A stretch of DNA of 64,000 bases from VXYL01 sp965116935. GTDB lineage: Bacteria > Pseudomonadota > Gammaproteobacteria > Pseudomonadales > Azotimanducaceae. Numbering within the stretch: the stretch's first letter is position 1; each line of letters opens with the position of its first letter. Of this stretch, positions 24,785 to 31,822 are shown piece by piece. The stretch spans positions 4,092,001 to 4,156,000 of the forward strand of contig OZ220737.1 in NCBI GenBank assembly GCA_965116935.1, in the 5' to 3' direction. Below the pieces are notes generated by a model. The model was not told where the DNA came from and ran no database searches. It saw nothing but the letters and a program-made list of their open reading frames with translations. The translations under genes and the position numbers were made by a program.

Positions 24785-25638
24785 ACTGGGATCTGCTCCA
24801 GCTCCAGCGGCGTGCCGCGGACGACGGCTCGCACGCCACGCGCCGCGACCGGTCCTACGCGCTGGCGCGGATGGCGGACGCGCTGCACGAGGCGGGCTAC
24901 CGCGGCCTGCGGGCGAAGGGACTCAAGGGCAGGCACGTCGAGGCGCTGGTGCGCCACTGGCGCGCCGGGCGCGTCTCGGACGCCACCATCATGAACCGCA
25001 TGGCGCACCTGCGCTGGTGGGCCGAGCGGGTCGGCAAGGGCAACCTGGTGAAGCCGAATGCCGAGTACGGCGTCCGTCCGCGTTCGCACGTCTCCGACGG
25101 CACGAAGCGCCGCGACCTGGATTCGGGGAAGCTGGCCCTCGTGACGGATGCGCACGTGAGGATGGCGCTGCGCCTGCAGGCCGCGTTCGGTCTGCGCCGC
25201 GAGGAGGCGATCAAGTTCGCGCCCGCGCGCGACGACCGGGGCGACCGCATCCGCCTGAAGGGAGCGACCACGAAGGGCGGCCGTCCGCGCGAGGTGCCGG
25301 TGCTGACGGACGGCCAGCGGAAGCTCCTCGACGAGGCGCGGGAACTGGCGGGCGGCGGCGCGCTGATCCCGCCGGGCCGCAACTACGCCGAACAGAGGAA
25401 GGTCTACGAGGAGCGGACGCGGGCGGCGGGCCTCGACCGCAACCACGGCCTGCGCCACGCCTACGCGCTCGACAGGTACGAGGCGCTAGCCGGCTGGAAG
25501 GCGCCCGCCGCGGGCGGGCCGGCGTCGAGCACCCTGACGGGGGCGCGGCGGCGCATCGACCGGGCCGCGCGGCTGACGGTCGCGACCGAACTCGGCCACT
25601 CGAGGCGGGAGATCTCGCGGACGTACCTGGGTTCGTGA
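24772..25638 (+). CDS. Tyrosine recombinase (PF12834/PF12835-like integrase)
   Basis: The product is 288 residues. The N-terminal SAM-like domain (about 1-110) has SYALARMADALHEAGYRGLR and AHLRWWAERVGKGNLV. The catalytic domain carries Arg in AAFGLRREEAIKF, the HGLRHAYA box (H-x-x-R) and a terminal ATELGHSRREISRTYLGS with His and the likely nucleophile Tyr. GTG 24772 gives the family start VRDLNWDL. It is translationally overlapped by the stand-alone N-terminal domain gene and preceded by the 87-bp inverted-repeat unit and leader. Its DNA target is unknown; the inverted-repeat unit is a candidate. Confidence 0.9.
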   Translation: MRDLNWDLLQLQRRAADDGSHATRRDRSYALARMADALHEAGYRGLRAKGLKGRHVEALVRHWRAGRVSDATIMNRMAHLRWWAERVGKGNLVKPNAEYGVRPRSHVSDGTKRRDLDSGKLALVTDAHVRMALRLQAAFGLRREEAIKFAPARDDRGDRIRLKGATTKGGRPREVPVLTDGQRKLLDEARELAGGGALIPPGRNYAEQRKVYEERTRAAGLDRNHGLRHAYALDRYEALAGWKAPAAGGPASSTLTGARRRIDRAARLTVATELGHSRREISRTYLGS

Positions 25639-25901
25639 GGCGTTCCGGGGAATCCGCGCCGTCGCCCGGTTCGGGAAGTCCGCGGGCGCCCGGCACGACG
25701 GTGCGGAACCCGCTCCGCCGAGGTGGCCACGCACGACGACTGGACGCGCCGCGTCCGGTTTCGCCGCGTCGATGGCGGCGGCATCGGCGTCCCCGACGTG
25801 CCCGGTTCCAAGGGTGACCGACAGGCCGGCGGTTAGCGGAAAGGTAAGGATTTTCCTGTCGCGGGCAGGGATGGCGGTTGCTACGCTGCCGCTGCCTACT
25901 T

Positions 25902-26043
25902 GCCGGAATCTCCGGCGTGGCCGCCCTCCGAGGGCGGCGTTGGCCGCCGCTTCGGTGGCGTCGAGCGGCGCCGCCTCGTGCGGCGCGAAAATCCGGGCCG
26001 TGCTCGGGCCCATCGCTCCCGTCGGGAATCGAGTCCCGACGGG
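25902..26043 (+). promoter_or_regulatory. Array of five consecutive hairpins before the small membrane protein operon
   Basis: Five stems follow one another: GCCGGA/TCCGGC (25,902-25,916), GCCGCCCTC/GAGGGCGGC (25,920-25,938), CGCCGC with a TTCG tetraloop (25,945-25,960), GCGCCGC/GCGGCGC (25,968-25,986) and CCCGTCGGGA/TCCCGACGGG (26,018-26,043). The ribosome site AAGGAG of the next gene starts 25 bp later. The packing suggests a structured 5' leader or small RNA. Confidence 0.45.
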
Positions 26044-26079
26044 GCCTTCGGTTTCCGCGGGATCCCAAAGGAGAAGCCT

Positions 26080-26286
26080 ATGGAACCGGAGGAGGAGCGG
26101 GCCGCGGCCGAGCTGAGGCGCATCAACGCCGAGGCGGACAAGCTGGCGGCCGAGGCGGACAAGCTGGAAGCGGAGGAGCAGCGCCTCAATTCAAGCGTCG
26201 TCAAGGACGCCTGGACGATCGGGCTGGCCGTTTTCGCGGCGGGTCTGGCTGCGCTAAAATTCGCCGACAGTGTAGGCTGGCTATAG
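26080..26286 (+). CDS. 68-residue coiled-coil membrane protein
   Basis: ATG 26080 is preceded by AAAGGAGAAG. The product has an N-terminal heptad-like charged helix (ELRRINAEADKLAAEADKLE) and a C-terminal membrane segment (WTIGLAVFAAGLAALKFA). A longer open frame upstream runs through the hairpin array and is not credible as coding. The stop TAG overlaps the AGGAGG of the next gene, so translation is coupled. No known family is recognised. Confidence 0.6.
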   Translation: MEPEEERAAAELRRINAEADKLAAEADKLEAEEQRLNSSVVKDAWTIGLAVFAAGLAALKFADSVGWL

Positions 26287-26295
26287 GAGGCAGAC

Positions 26296-26427
26296 ATGTT
26301 GCAACGACATGAAGCCCTGCGTAGCGGGCGCAAGGTCGACCGGAACTGGTGGTACGCCACCAAGCTCGGGATGGTGATCTTGACGGCGCTGGCGGCCGCC
26401 TACGTGGTCCACGCGACGCTCTTGTGA
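26296..26427 (+). CDS. 43-residue membrane microprotein with D-R-x-W-W motif
   Basis: The product starts MLQRHEALRSGRKVDRNWWY and then has one transmembrane helix (AT KLGMVILTALAAAYVV). AGGAGG lies 5 bp upstream of the ATG, a very strong ribosome site. The paralogue at 26,641 shares M-x-Q-R-H-E and K-V-D-R-x-W-W-x-x-x-K-L. A strong hairpin follows 10 bp after the stop. No named family is recognised. Confidence 0.6.
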   Translation: MLQRHEALRSGRKVDRNWWYATKLGMVILTALAAAYVVHATLL

Positions 26428-26436
26428 ACGCGGAAA

Positions 26437-26460
26437 GGCCCTCCCCCTCGGGGGAGGGCC
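26437..26460 (+). terminator. 10-bp GC hairpin between the two microprotein genes
   Basis: GGCCCTCCCC and GGGGAGGGCC flank a CTCG loop. No U-run follows, so it may act as an attenuator, an RNA stabiliser or a Rho-independent-like pause rather than a complete terminator. Confidence 0.4.
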
Positions 26461-26640
26461 CGACCGCAGTTCCGTGCCCGACCGGTTCGGAGGCGGCGAA
26501 TGGAGCGCGGTGCGGAAGGCAGGTGCCCAACGGGAAGCTGCCGCAGGACGGCCGCTCCCGCGCGGGAAGACGGCAGGCGAAGGTAGGCGCTTCCGCCAGC
26601 CTGGCGGCAGGGCAGTGCCGGTCGTAGTGGGGATCCTGCG

Positions 26641-26769
26641 ATGTGGCAACGACACGAGTACCTCAGCGGATCGACGAAGGTGGACCGCGACTGGTGGATC
26701 GTCGCCAAGCTGGTGGCGCTCACGGCGGCTTGCGCGCTGGTCTCGGCTGGCGTGTTCGGGGTGTTCTAG
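26641..26769 (+). CDS. 42-residue membrane microprotein with D-R-x-W-W motif, paralogue
   Basis: The product starts MWQRHEYLSGSTKVDRDWWI followed by one hydrophobic helix (LVALTAACALVSAGVFGVF). Thirteen or more positions match the 43-residue protein, including Q-R-H-E and K-V-D-R-x-W-W. The ribosome site is weak (a G-rich TGGGGATCC). It is separated from its paralogue by a 213-bp interval containing a strong hairpin. Confidence 0.5.
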   Translation: MWQRHEYLSGSTKVDRDWWIVAKLVALTAACALVSAGVFGVF

Positions 26770-26873
26770 AGCCGGTCGGATTCCCCTTCGCGGCGGAGCG
26801 GAAAGCCGTCGGCACGACAGGAGGCGCTTCAGGCGCTAGACTGCCGTCGGGCCGCGTCGTTGGAGACCCGAGC

Positions 26874-27401
26874 ATGGACACGAGCGCAGACCGCTCAGCG
26901 GGACGCATCCGCGAACGCGCCGCGAAGCCGATGCGGCCGCCGTGGACGTACCGCTGCTACCTGTCCCGGCGCGAGCCGGGGATCGACGTCGACGCGTTCA
27001 CGCGGGACGAGGCGCGCACGCTGGCCGCTTCGCACTGGAGCGTCGAGCGCGACGCGGTCGACGTGGAGGGACGCCGGCGCCGGTGGATGCGCTGGATCGG
27101 CCGCAGCACGCACCAGGCGGATTGGGACGACCCTCCGATGGACCGGGGGTGGTGGACGGCGTGCAAGTTCGCCGCCGTCGGGGTGCTGTGCGTGGCGGCC
27201 GCGCTGCCCATCGGCCTGGTCGGCGGCGAAGTGCTGTCGCTGCACATCAAGGCCAAACAGGCGGAACTGGAGCGCGTGGAGTCGGATACGGGAGCGTCGG
27301 CCCCCGGCATGGAGGTCGAGGCGGCGCAGGACGGGGCTGCCACGCCCGGAGACCGGCAGACCGGCGGGGGTCTTCCCGTCGGGACCGCGCGGATCGACTA
27401 G
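26874..27401 (+). CDS. Membrane protein with D-R-x-W-W motif and cytoplasmic-like N-terminal domain
   Basis: The product is 175 residues. A 90-residue N-terminal region (PPWTYRCYLSRREPGIDVDA, then TRDEARTLAASHWSVERDAV) resembles a small DNA- or ligand-binding fold but matches nothing I know. Next comes PMDRGWWTACKFAAVGVLCV and a membrane helix, which repeats the D-R-x-W-W-x-x-x-K-x motif of the two microproteins upstream. A charged coiled segment and a low-complexity tail end the protein. GGAGA lies 8 bp before ATG 26874. It appears to be the large member of the same membrane family. Confidence 0.6.
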   Translation: MDTSADRSAGRIRERAAKPMRPPWTYRCYLSRREPGIDVDAFTRDEARTLAASHWSVERDAVDVEGRRRRWMRWIGRSTHQADWDDPPMDRGWWTACKFAAVGVLCVAAALPIGLVGGEVLSLHIKAKQAELERVESDTGASAPGMEVEAAQDGAATPGDRQTGGGLPVGTARID

Positions 27402-27720
27402 ACTCGGATCCGAGGCGGGAAGGTCGAGGCGGCGCAACGTCCCGAAGCAGTCCGTCGCTGAACGCGGTCAAGGTGGGACCGGCTTCATTGGCGGCGATTC
27501 GCTGGCGCCTGAGGCAGCCGATGCGTAGGGTTGGCATCGAAGGACATGTCGTTCAGCACGCATGAGGTTCCGCGACGAGGGCTCGAGGCGGACCGGGTTT
27601 GTCGCGAGCAGCGTGCAGTCGTGCCGAGCGGCCATGGTCTCGGGATCGTCCTCGGTCGTGAAGCGCAAGTGGTCTCTCAACGACTCGCGGAGTTTCGCGG
27701 TGCTAACGCAATCGGAAAAA

Positions 27721-27740
27721 GTTGCAAATTCGTTGTAATG
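27721..27740 (+). repeat. Arm-type repeat, right end of nested element
   Basis: GTTGCAAATTCGTTGTAATG contains two imperfect GTTGyAAw units, related to the paired TTGTTGTAATC at 15,541-15,564 near the left end. Confidence 0.35.
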
Positions 27741-27849
27741 GCTGAAGGCGAATCGGTGCGACTTGGTCGGGAAGAGCAGCAAAAGAATAGTAGAAACAAT
27801 TATTTGTGTTCACTCGCCATGTGGCGGTTCGCACCACGATCCGCAGGTG

Positions 27850-27856
27850 CTTCATA
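27850..27856. repeat. Right target repeat of the nested element
   Basis: CTTCATA, identical to 15,395-15,401, sits exactly where the protease N-terminal portion loses homology. Confidence 0.55.
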
Positions 27857-28686
27857 TCGACCAGCACGGCAGCAACCAGATTCAGGCGATGGTTGACGCC
27901 GCTGGCCTCGTACGCGTCGTTCGTCCATGCCACGGCAAGGTCGATGCTCGCCTGCATCCCCCGCAGGGTGCCCTCGACGTCAAGCGCGGCTTGCGTAAAC
28001 AACACCAGCAGGTCGACCTCAGATCCGTCGTCTCCCTCGGATGCGGTCGTTCCGGACGCATTTGCCCTCGTTTTCCCGTTGGGCACGTCATTTGACCGCC
28101 CGTCGACCCCGCACGCGAAGTCGCCCGACACTTTCCGGACGGTATGTATGGCCCCGTTGCGAGACGCGATCGTAAATGTCCCTTCTCGTGAGTGAACCGC
28201 GCCGGCGACGATGTCACCGTGGACGACGAGCGTCACCATGCCGTGCGGGTCGCCGTCGACTCGCCCCGAGAGGGACCAGCCGTGGCGCGTATTCGCGGTA
28301 CGTTCTATCACCGCCCGGAGGTCGACGTCGTCGAAGAGATTCAGGCGGAGGCGCGCATCAGCGCCGAGCGCCACCTCCTCGCGCGCGGCGGCCAGCCGGG
28401 CCAAGTTCACAAGGACCTCGCGACTTTGGATTTCCCCGTCCGGTATGGGTTCCCTGGTTCGGAGGTGAGAACGCGAGCGCAGCAACCCGGCCGAATCCGG
28501 TTCCGATCGCATTGCGTCCGGCTCGAGCGGATGCGCGAGCGCATCGAAGCCGGGAGCGGCGGCATCCGTGTCCCCGGCTGCGGAAGCCGGGGAGAACAGG
28601 CCGCCGGCGAGACCGTCCTCCGCTCCCGGAGCGGCACCCGCGAACGGGGTGACCAACAGGGCCGCGAACGTGATCCGGCGGACCAT
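27857..28686 (-). pseudogene. Secreted M12-like zinc metalloprotease, 5' portion of an interrupted gene
   Basis: The 277-residue segment starts with a signal peptide (MVRRITFAALLVTPFAGAAP) and contains a propeptide-like region (LRLNLFDDVDLRAVIERT, GRVDGDPHGMVTLVVHG). It then enters the protease domain (DLLVLFTQAALDVEGT, TNDAYEASGVNHRLNLVAAV) and stops matching at VLVD. The expected continuation YEES... starts the 3' portion at 15,401. The open frame itself runs on into the inserted element to 27,703, giving a truncated 327-residue product without a zinc site. ATG 28686 is chosen for the signal peptide. Confidence 0.85.
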
Positions 28687-28787
28687 TCCGCCAAGCGTCG
28701 CGGTTCCTGCCGCTTCCTTCGACCCCCGCGCCAGGGCCGGACCTCGGCGATCGGTGGCGCGCCGCCTCCCCGGACGGAGCACCGGCA

Positions 28788-29165
28788 TCAATCGGCCTCC
28801 ACCTCTATCCGGGACGCGAAGCAGTGGCCATTGTGCTTCCTGGTGTCGTCCACCAACACCCGCACCGTTCGCTTCATCGCGAAAGCCAGCACCGCCGAGT
28901 CGTACATGCGCAGGGCGCTGGACTTGTCGGTGTGGACGCCGGTGCAGCTGAACGTCACCCACTTGCCCGACGGACAGTCGAGCCCCTCCTCGGACGGCGA
29001 CACGCTGAGCGCCACCATGCAGCCGCCGAACTTGTCGTCCGCGACCGCCAGGGTTCGCGTAACCTCCGCCCTGACCTCCAGCGTCGCCCCCCGCGCCGGC
29101 GCCGCGAGCAACGCGGACACGCACAGCGCCGCGCCCGCGAACTTGACCAGTCTTCCAATGGCCAT
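28788..29165 (-). CDS. Small secreted hypothetical protein
   Basis: The product is 125 residues with a signal peptide (MAIGRLVKFAGAALCVSALL, cleavage near ARG-AT). The mature domain (ATLEVRAEVTRTLAVADDKF, CMVALSVSPSEEGLDCPSGK, RTVRVLVDDTRKHNGHCFAS) is beta-rich with four Cys, like small periplasmic domains. It lies between a remnant of an LRR-protease tail and the protease 5' portion on the same strand. A truncated copy of its start follows the protease 3' end at 12,960, which implies a duplicated protease/small-protein cassette. Confidence 0.75.
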   Translation of the reverse strand: MAIGRLVKFAGAALCVSALLAAPARGATLEVRAEVTRTLAVADDKFGGCMVALSVSPSEEGLDCPSGKWVTFSCTGVHTDKSSALRMYDSAVLAFAMKRTVRVLVDDTRKHNGHCFASRIEVEAD

Positions 29166-29224
29166 GAAAACTCCTTCGTCCGTTAGTTCCTGATGAAGTA
29201 CCACGTGGCCCGGCTGCCGCCGCC

Positions 29225-29396
29225 CTATTGATCGCCTCTTCCGTTGCAAGTTCCCGCGGCAATTCCCATCCGCCAGCCGTGCCACTTTCCGCACCCGTCC
29301 GACGACGGCGGGCGCACTGTGACCGCAAAACGCTGCGTCCTTCCGCTCTCCGTTGTCCCCCGTCGCAGTGACCGTGACCGTCGGCATGACGTCGGT
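29225..29396 (-). pseudogene. 3' tail remnant of a second LRR-protease gene
   Basis: TVTVTATGDNGERK in one frame and RTQRFAVTVRPP then GKWHGW in the next match the C-terminal tail at 12,963-13,200 (MVTVTGDDGERTTQRFAVTV, GTWHGL). One frameshift separates the two pieces and everything upstream is missing. Confidence 0.6.
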
Positions 29397-29671
29397 ACAT
29401 GGCCTCTCGGCCAGCCTTCGCACCTGCGGCTGGGCGTGGAGGCGGCCTGAGACGGGGAGAGCGCGACGCCATTTCGTGGCGACTCTTCCTGCATCACTCG
29501 AGTCCCGTGCCGGCAGGACGCAGACCGAAAACATGGGACCAGCATGGAGCAAAAATTGTGCTATGTTCGTATGATTAGCTGCTGTTTCCGTAGGTTTTTC
29601 GTGCGTTTGAGCCCGAGCTACCATCATTGCTGTACGGCGTCTGACCCATCTGACGCGAGCTTGGCGCTTTT

Positions 29672-29763
29672 GCGCTGTCACTACCTCCGCGGTCTGTCGC
29701 CGGACGTCTCGGCGACTCGTCCGGAACGGATGCGCGTGGCGGGCAAGTAGGTAGTGACAGCGC
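29672..29763 (+). repeat. 92-bp inverted-repeat unit (GTCACTACC type), copy 3
   Basis: GCGCTGTCACTACCT at 29,672-29,686 is exactly inverted at 29,749-29,763 (15-bp arms). Interior blocks GTCGCCGGACG and GCGTGGCGGG correspond to positions in copies 1 and 2. The unit precedes the leader of the recombinase at 30,640. Confidence 0.7.
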
Positions 29764-30639
29764 GTCGAGTCGGCGTTGCGGCCAGCAGCGGCGGGGGCTG
29801 CTAAGAACTCTTTTCTGGTGCCGCCTTGGTGCCGATGCTATTGTGCGGCCATCCATGAAGCCGCCCCTGTGCGGCGTTGTCGGAGGGGACTTCGGCAGAC
29901 CGGGAGACCGGACGGCAGGCGGAAATCCTGCGCGAGGGCGCGGCGGCCAGGCATGGCCACCGACGTCCGGGTGCCGTTTCCGGGATGCTGGCGCATTCTG
30001 GAGTCGCCGGGGAGATGCACCGGCATCGGGCACGGATGCGCCATGCGGCCCGCAGAGCGGGCGGCAGGGACGGATCGACGGGACGCGTGCTGTCCTGCGG
30101 GACGGCGTGGAAGCGTCCGGACGCGGCAGCGCGGCGGCCTCGCGAGACCATCTGAGGGTTCGCGGGGCGCGACGGGACGATTTCGGAGTCCTTGATCGAA
30201 GCCGCCGCTGTCGCAGCGACCGAGGCGGTCGCGGCGCCGGGAGGCATCCTGGCATTGGGTTGTCGGGTTTGACAGACAGCCGCAGCCGCGACGCCATCGG
30301 CGCCGAACAAGAGGCCGCCGGCCGATGTCGCAAGACACGCCGCGGTCGCCGCAGGCGACGGCACGGCAACTGCATCGAAGGGCCCTGCGCAGCAATGCGG
30401 GTCCGCACCGTCCTCGTCGAGGGACGGCGGATCGCCCAGCAAAACTAACCTCGCACGCCGGCCCGGCCCGCAGACGCGGCGCCGGGCGCGGCAGCTTCCC
30501 CGCCGGCCCCACCCAAAAAAACGCCAGAGGCGCTGTCGGCGTCGTTCCGGCGCACGGCGTCCCGCGCGGTCTCCCGCTTCGCGGACTGCTAGGCACGCGG
30601 TCGTAGACCGGGGCCGCCGGCAAGCGTATAGCGTCCCCG
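29764..30639 (+). other. Non-coding leader of the recombinase module, copy 3
   Basis: This 876-bp GC-rich stretch separates the inverted-repeat unit from the recombinase ATG. It begins with GGTGCCGCCTTGGTGCCGATGCTATTGTGC, whose TGCTATTGT core looks like an extended -10, and shares ATGTCGC-GACACGCCGCG with the 24-kb leader (30,323-30,342). Frames are not conserved between copies and none has a convincing ribosome site. Confidence 0.5.
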
Positions 30640-31503
30640 ATGCGGGATCTGAACTATGACCTGAAGCGCCTGCAGGCGGCGCACGACGACGGCTCGCACG
30701 GCACGCGGACCGCGCGCTCCTATGCGCTGGCGCAGATGGCGGACGCGCTGCACGCTCTCGGCTTCAAGGGCCTCAGGGCGACCGGCCTCCGGCGCAAGCA
30801 CGCGGTCGCGCTGGTGAACGAGTGGAAGCGCCAGGGGCGGTCCATCGGCACGATGAAGAACCGCACGGCGCACCTGCGCTGGTGGGCGGAGCGGGTCGGC
30901 CGGCCGGGCGTGGTGCCCTCGAACGGCGAACTGGGCATCGCCAACCGGGCATACGTGACCAACGAGGACAGGAGCGTCGCGCTCGACCCGGAGAAGGTCG
31001 CGCTCGTCAGGGACGAACATGTCGTCATGGCGCTGCGTCTCGAGGCGGCGTTCGGGCTGCGGCGCGAGGAGGCGATCAAGTTCACGCCCGCGCGCGACGA
31101 CCGGGGCGACCGCATCCGGCTGAAGGGATCGACCACCAAGGGCGGCCGCCCGCGCGAGGTGCCGGTGCGCAGCGAAGGTCAGCGGGGACTTCTGGACGAG
31201 GTGCGGCGCCTGGCAGGCAGCGGCGCGCTGATCCCGCCGGGCCGAAACTACAGGCAGCAGCTGAAGGTCTACGAGAACCAGACGCGGGAGGCGGGTCTCT
31301 ACCGGATGCACGGGCTGCGCCACGGCTATGCGCAGCTTCGCTACGAGGAGATCACCGGGTGGAAGGCGCCGGCGGCGGGCGGGCCGCGACGACGTTCGCT
31401 GACGGGGGCGCGGCGACGGCTCGACAGGGAGGCGCGCAGGACGATCGCGCGCGAACTGGGTCACAACCGCCCGAGCGTGGTGTCGGTGTACACGGGCAGC
31501 TGA
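30640..31503 (+). CDS. Tyrosine recombinase (PF12834/PF12835-like integrase), second copy
   Basis: The product is 287 residues and about 65-70% identical by eye to the one at 24,772. The N-terminal domain has SYALAQMADALHALGFKGLR and AHLRWWAERVGRPGVV. The catalytic domain has Arg in AAFGLRREEAIKF, HGLRHGYA and TIARELGHNRPSVVSVYTGS with His and the nucleophile Tyr. ATG 30640 gives the canonical MRDLNYDL. Family knowledge: such integrase-domain proteins occur on integrative elements and plasmids of Proteobacteria. This copy belongs to island B itself, outside the nested element. Confidence 0.92.
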   Translation: MRDLNYDLKRLQAAHDDGSHGTRTARSYALAQMADALHALGFKGLRATGLRRKHAVALVNEWKRQGRSIGTMKNRTAHLRWWAERVGRPGVVPSNGELGIANRAYVTNEDRSVALDPEKVALVRDEHVVMALRLEAAFGLRREEAIKFTPARDDRGDRIRLKGSTTKGGRPREVPVRSEGQRGLLDEVRRLAGSGALIPPGRNYRQQLKVYENQTREAGLYRMHGLRHGYAQLRYEEITGWKAPAAGGPRRRSLTGARRRLDREARRTIARELGHNRPSVVSVYTGS

Positions 31504-31822
31504 AGGTCGCCGAACCGGGACGCGAGCGATGCGTAGCTGCCGGAAGCCCGGGAGCGTTGACCGTGTAGTGTCCGCGGCGCATAGCGGTTGCCGCGCATCG
31601 GCTGTCGAAACGTCAGGCCGGGCTCGCGGCTGAATGCCATAGCCCCCCTCGGCGGCCGGAGCAGCCTTTCCGGGTCCGGACGGACCGACGATTACGTCGA
31701 CCGCGTTCCGCGTTGCTGATGCGCGAAAGGCCCCCCGGCGCCCCGGAGGCGAGGGTGGGTGCGGTCAGTCAGCGGGAGGGTGTGGAGGCCTACCGGAATA
31801 CTGAGCACGACATGGGGGGATC
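31504..31822. other. Stretch after the second recombinase, no gene recognised
   Basis: GC-rich sequence without a supported frame, repeat or RNA feature. Confidence 0.35.

Larger units (their letters stand above)
15402..27849. mobile_element. Nested 12.4-kb genomic element inserted in the metalloprotease gene
   Basis: The two parts of one protease gene lie on the same strand at 28,686-27,857 and 15,401-12,963, so everything between them is an insertion. Its left end has an integrase reading inward. Arm-like repeats built on TTGTTGTAAT lie near both ends (15,541 and 27,721), and a 7-bp direct repeat flanks it. Cargo is two cysteine-rich secreted proteins, a DUF1232 gene, small membrane-protein operons and a recombinase module. 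No conjugation or replication genes are visible. Confidence 0.75.

Noticed and set aside
25900..26079. Upstream extension of the 68-residue coiled-coil gene through the hairpin array
   Set aside because: The strong AAAGGAG before ATG 26080 and the hairpin structure argue for a non-coding leader.
29575..30623. Several 200-280 codon frames on both strands in the 30-kb leader
   Set aside because: Frames are not conserved with the 24-kb leader although the nucleotides partly are; no ribosome sites.
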